From Flavobacteriaceae bacterium CG2_30_34_30 (GTDB lineage: Bacteria; Bacteroidota; Bacteroidia; Flavobacteriales; Flavobacteriaceae): a stretch of DNA of 64,000 nucleotides. Below are positions 60,804 through 64,000 of this stretch, one piece after another. Position 1 is the stretch's first letter, and every line of letters starts with the position of its first letter. A program made the position numbers and the translations under genes. The notes beneath the pieces were generated by a model that saw only the letters and a list, made by a program, of their open reading frames with translations, was not told the origin of the DNA and did no database searches. Location of the stretch: contig MNYN01000048.1 of the NCBI GenBank assembly GCA_001873105.1, positions 1 through 64,000 of the forward strand, given 5' to 3'.

Positions 60804-61811
60804 TTATTTTGAAAAATTTGCTTCTAATACAACTATTACACCATTGCGAAATACTTCTATTAAAACATTATCCCCGGGTGCTAGATTGTTAATTTGGTCT
60901 TTTATTGTTCCCAAATCATGGGGTTCATTACAACTAATTCCTTGAATGCTTAATATGATGTCCCCACCTAGCCATAATTTTTCGCCAATAATTTCTGCTT
61001 GCAAGTAGCCAGCTTTTAATCCTATGGCATCCGCAAATGAATTAGGGGTTACGTGTTGAATTAGCACTCCAGATTGTTGTGGAATGTTTAAAATATTTGC
61101 AAATATTTCATTTAAAAAGATACCGTCAAAACCGGTCCAAAAGGAATTAGCATCAAATAAAGTTTTTTTTGCGGTATTGATATCCACTGCAAATCCTAAT
61201 CCTTCAAAACCTCCGCTTTTAGTTAAAATAAAACTTACAATACCTATTAACTCCCCTTTAAGGTTAAACATAGGACCGCCGGAGTTCCCATGATTGATAG
61301 AGGCATCAGTCTGAATAAACCCTGCCATTTCTCCATTGGTTAAAAGGTTTTTGTTCATTTTTCTGCTTATGTGTCCCACTGAAAGGGAATGTTCAAGACC
61401 TAAAGGTGCACCAATGATTAGTATTTGTTCTCCAATTTTTGCGGCATCAGAATTTCCAATACTTACCATTTTTAAATTGGATGGGGGATTTCTTAACTTT
61501 ATAAGAGCAACATCTCCAGCAGTAGAACTGGACAACACATCTGCCTTATACGTACTTTTATTTTGTAGTTTTACCATTACCTCATTTGCTGAAGCTACAA
61601 CGTGTGCTGCTGTTAAAATAAGCCCATCTGAACTAATTATAACACCAGAGCCAAGCCCTTCAGAGGCGGAAAGTTGTTGGTCTTTAATTTTATATTCCGT
61701 AACCTCTATGGTCACCACTGAAGGATCTAAGTATTCAAATAAACCAGATACATCTTGTGCGTTTACATTTAAAATGTAAAGAAAAAAAAATGATGAAAAT
61801 AGTGCCTTCAT
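60804..61811 (-). CDS. HtrA/DegP-like trypsin-fold protease with PDZ domain
   Basis: A 335-residue exported protease with signal peptide 1-18. The catalytic triad is H70 (LTAAHVV), D100 (GDVALIKL) and S177 (NHGNSGGP). A PDZ domain at about 235-335 follows (SGVLIQHVTPNSFADAIGLKAGY, GGDIILSIQG), shown here in parts. It should degrade or chaperone misfolded envelope proteins. It is short for DegP, with one PDZ as in DegS, but has no membrane anchor beyond the signal. It lies upstream of the barrel-protein gene. Confidence 0.93.
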   Translation of the reverse strand: MKALFSSFFFLYILNVNAQDVSGLFEYLDPSVVTIEVTEYKIKDQQLSASEGLGSGVIISSDGLILTAAHVVASANEVMVKLQNKSTYKADVLSSSTAGDVALIKLRNPPSNLKMVSIGNSDAAKIGEQILIIGAPLGLEHSLSVGHISRKMNKNLLTNGEMAGFIQTDASINHGNSGGPMFNLKGELIGIVSFILTKSGGFEGLGFAVDINTAKKTLFDANSFWTGFDGIFLNEIFANILNIPQQSGVLIQHVTPNSFADAIGLKAGYLQAEIIGEKLWLGGDIILSIQGISCNEPHDLGTIKDQINNLAPGDNVLIEVFRNGVIVVLEANFSK

Positions 61812-61940
61812 AAGGTTCTAAATAAAGGGTAGAACACTTTAGACGTTTTATTTTAAAAAAATAACATCTTCTTTCTCTATAAATTAAGAATACAGATTTT
61901 TACAGAACCTATCGTTCCCATTTAATACAAAAAATGCCAT

Positions 61941-63632
61941 TTACCTCACTAATTTTCTATATTTTATTCGTTTTGGCATTAAGTCGCCACCCAATCGTTT
62001 CTTTTTGTTTTCTTCATAGTCACTAAAGCTACCTTCAAAGAAATACACATCACTGTTTCCTTCAAAAGCGAGAATATGTGTACATATTCTATCTAAAAAC
62101 CAGCGGTCATGCGAAATGACAACCGCACAGCCGGCAAAGTTTTCTAGACCTTCTTCTAAAGCGCGTAGGGTATTTACATCTAAATCGTTGGTAGGTTCAT
62201 CGAGTAAAAGCACATTACCTTCTTCTTTAAGGGTCATTGCAAGGTGCAATCGGTTGCGCTCACCACCGGAAAGCGTGGCTACTTTTTTGTTTTGCTCGCT
62301 CCCTCCAAAGTTAAATCGACTCAAATAAGCTCTTGAATTTACTTGTCTTCCTCCCATCATAATGAGTTCTTGACTATCGCAAAAGTTTTGCCAAATGGTT
62401 TTGTTAGGATCAATTTTAGAATGGCTTTGATCTACATACGCTATTTTTACAGTCTCCCCAACTTTGAATTCTCCTTTATTGGGTTTTTCCTCTCCCATTA
62501 TCATTCGAAAAATTGTGGTTTTACCTGCTCCATTGGGTCCAATCACTCCTACTATTCCTGCTTGTGGTAAATTAAAGTTTAAATTGTCATATAATAATTT
62601 ATCCTCATAGCCCTTGCTTACACCAATGGCTTCAATTACATTCGTTCCCAAGCGTGGACCGTTGGGGATATAAATTTCAAGATTTTCATCCAACTGTTTT
62701 TGATCCTGACTTAAAAGTTTGTCGTAATTCTGCAAACGAGCTTTTTGTTTAGATTGCCGTCCTTTGGGAGCCATTCGCACCCATTCTAATTCGCGTTCTA
62801 AAGTTTTTTGACGTTTAGAAGCGGTTTTGCTTTCTTGTGCTAATCGTTTTGCTTTTTGATCTAACCAAGACGAATAATTACCTTTCCAAGGAATGCCTTC
62901 ACCTCTATCTAGCTCTAAAATCCATTCAGCAACATTGTCTAAGAAATATCTATCGTGAGTTACCGCAATAACGGTTCCTTTATACTGTGAAAGATGGTGC
63001 TCTAACCAATGAACGCTTTCAGCATCTAAGTGGTTTGTAGGTTCATCGAGAAGCAATACATCGGGCTCTTGTAATAGCAATCGGCAAAGTGCTACGCGTC
63101 GTTTTTCTCCACCTGAAAGAATACCTATTTTTTTATCACTATCAGGAGTGCGTAGCGCATCCATGGCTATTTCCAGTTTGGTGTCAAGTTCCCATGCGTT
63201 GCTGGCATCAATTTTATCCTGTAATTCCGCTTGACGGTTCATCAGTTTTTCCATTTTATCGGCATCAGAATACACTTCCTCCAAACCATACATATCGTTT
63301 ATTTTATTGTATTCATCCAAAATTGCAACGGTTTCTGCAGCACCTTCTCTCACAATTTCCATTACGGTTTTTTCCGGGTCTAATTGAGGGTCTTGCTCCA
63401 AATAACCAACAGTATAACCGGGTGCAAAAACCACATCACCTTGGTAATTTTTATCTACCCCTGCTATAATTTTCAATAAAGAAGATTTTCCCGAACCATT
63501 AAGTCCGAGAATTCCTATTTTCGCTCCATAGAAAAAACTTAAATATATTTTTTTTAGAATAGGAGATTGTACACCTGGATAGGTTTTTGAAACTCCGGAC
63601 ATGGAAAAGATTACTTTTTTATCGTCTGCCAT
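61941..63632 (-). CDS. ettA: ABC-F protein, energy-dependent translational throttle EttA
   Basis: A 563-residue soluble protein with two ABC cassettes and no membrane helices. First: Walker A GLNGSGKSS, signature LSGGEKRRVALCRLL, Walker B LLLDEPTNHLD. Second: GPNGAGKTT, LSGGERNRLHLAM, LLLDEPTNDLD. The start SMSGVSKTYPGVQSPILKKI, the arm region between cassette halves and the length fit EttA, which binds the ribosomal E site and gates the first elongation steps according to ATP/ADP. A missing C-terminal extension excludes Uup. Confidence 0.96.
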   Translation of the reverse strand: MADDKKVIFSMSGVSKTYPGVQSPILKKIYLSFFYGAKIGILGLNGSGKSSLLKIIAGVDKNYQGDVVFAPGYTVGYLEQDPQLDPEKTVMEIVREGAAETVAILDEYNKINDMYGLEEVYSDADKMEKLMNRQAELQDKIDASNAWELDTKLEIAMDALRTPDSDKKIGILSGGEKRRVALCRLLLQEPDVLLLDEPTNHLDAESVHWLEHHLSQYKGTVIAVTHDRYFLDNVAEWILELDRGEGIPWKGNYSSWLDQKAKRLAQESKTASKRQKTLERELEWVRMAPKGRQSKQKARLQNYDKLLSQDQKQLDENLEIYIPNGPRLGTNVIEAIGVSKGYEDKLLYDNLNFNLPQAGIVGVIGPNGAGKTTIFRMIMGEEKPNKGEFKVGETVKIAYVDQSHSKIDPNKTIWQNFCDSQELIMMGGRQVNSRAYLSRFNFGGSEQNKKVATLSGGERNRLHLAMTLKEEGNVLLLDEPTNDLDVNTLRALEEGLENFAGCAVVISHDRWFLDRICTHILAFEGNSDVYFFEGSFSDYEENKKKRLGGDLMPKRIKYRKLVR

Positions 63633-63710
63633 TATTAATAAAGATTTGAAAAACTTAATTTGAATTATAAAAAAATAGAGTCTTAGGAATAGGTACTTTT
63701 TAAGTGCACT

Positions 63711-63887
63711 TTAAACTCTACCTTTTAATGCATTAAACACCCAAGCAATAGCGAAAAACCCTATCCCTACGGAGGCAAAACCCCATCCGGCAACATCGTC
63801 ATAACGAAATGCACCGAGTGCAATTAATATAAAACCTACAACCATCATGATAAAAGTGGCCCAGGCTAAAACGGTATTTTTATTCAT
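63711..63887 (-). CDS. CAL67264-family membrane protein
   Basis: The ATG at 63885-63887 opens MNKNTVLAWATFIMMVVGF, 58 residues; an ATG two codons earlier is also possible, while the longer frame to 63989 has no conserved residues. Two hydrophobic helices are joined by GAFRYDDVAGWGFASVGIG and the end is AWVFNALKGRV. This strikingly conserved small inner-membrane protein is restricted to Flavobacteriia and near relatives, as I recall; its function is not known. The 113 bases to the window end are non-coding as far as visible. Confidence 0.88.
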   Translation of the reverse strand: MNKNTVLAWATFIMMVVGFILIALGAFRYDDVAGWGFASVGIGFFAIAWVFNALKGRV

Positions 63888-64000
63888 TCCCATACGATTA
63901 TTTTTTACTCGCAAGCAAAAGCGATTGCAATCACTTTGGGGAGGTTGCTTGTTAGTGCTATGCGAAATTTGGATTACAAATATCGTCAATTTATGTGAAT

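Noticed and set aside
63888-63989. N-terminal extension of the CAL67264 protein
   Set aside because: The upstream residues are polar and do not look conserved, and an ATG lies exactly at the usual start of the family.

Overview
The window is chromosomal DNA of a member of the Flavobacteriia (Bacteroidota). It is strongly AT-rich. Promoters match the Bacteroidota pattern (TTTG/TTG, about 19-20 nt, then TAnnTTTG) and few genes show a clear Shine-Dalgarno. Two secreted proteins end in type IX secretion (T9SS) sorting domains. Further markers are a CAL67264-family membrane protein, bacillithiol-type BshB1, a split transketolase and a zeaxanthin-type carotenoid operon. The carotenoid genes and an ice-binding lipoprotein suggest a light-exposed and possibly cold or marine habitat; that is inference.

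Layout. 1-510: short tandem repeats, tRNA-Met, a terminator and a decayed 3' fragment of hisS. 511-9982: an accessory block, all on the minus strand, holding a seven-repeat T9SS substrate, three other exported proteins (one OmpA-type), a second T9SS substrate, a 49-aa ORF missed by size cut-offs, and a hybrid two-component regulator. Intact hisS follows at 10136-11506. A 35-bp perfect direct repeat (394-428 and 10251-10285) lies in the hisS fragment and in intact hisS, so 0.5-10 kb looks like an island inserted into the 3' end of hisS, although no integrase is visible. 11587-13719: three tandem paralogous exported proteins. 13997-42300: mostly housekeeping genes (ribosomal proteins S6/S18/L9, priA, nadC, rlmH, an ITPase, a DEAD helicase, a trmH-type methylase, a sirtuin, purB, dnaB, accA, lptF/G, tgt, split transketolase, S4 protein, phosphoribosyltransferase, aroK). 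42370-42740: tRNA-Lys and tRNA-Leu separated by decayed copies of the tRNA-Lys 3' end.

42849-47347 is a carotenoid unit: a MerR/B12-binding regulator, then crtI, crtB, crtZ and a fused CrtYcd-type lycopene cyclase. Two palindromes sit in the crtI promoter. Together the enzymes would convert GGPP to zeaxanthin; crtE is not in the window. 47443-54113 holds a lipoprotein with two identical 22-residue repeats, an M28 peptidase, tRNA-His, bshB1 plus a Cys/Met PLP enzyme, two histidine-degradation genes and a thioesterase. 54585-59093 is a probable surface module: a lipoprotein with five Ig-like domains and an ice-binding (DUF3494) domain, followed by an OmpA-type porin-like protein. 59185-63887 holds a Pycsar-effector-like (DUF5706) membrane protein without a cyclase, a beta-barrel protein, an HtrA-like protease, ettA and the CAL67264 protein.

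The best candidates for further study are the hisS-bounded block, the duplicated HRCDIPVGAPL peptide, the regulator and operator arrangement at crtI, the ice-binding/OmpA pair and the orphan DUF5706 protein. No CRISPR array, insertion sequence, prophage or complete defence system was seen. Functions are assigned from motif recognition by eye; no database search was run.
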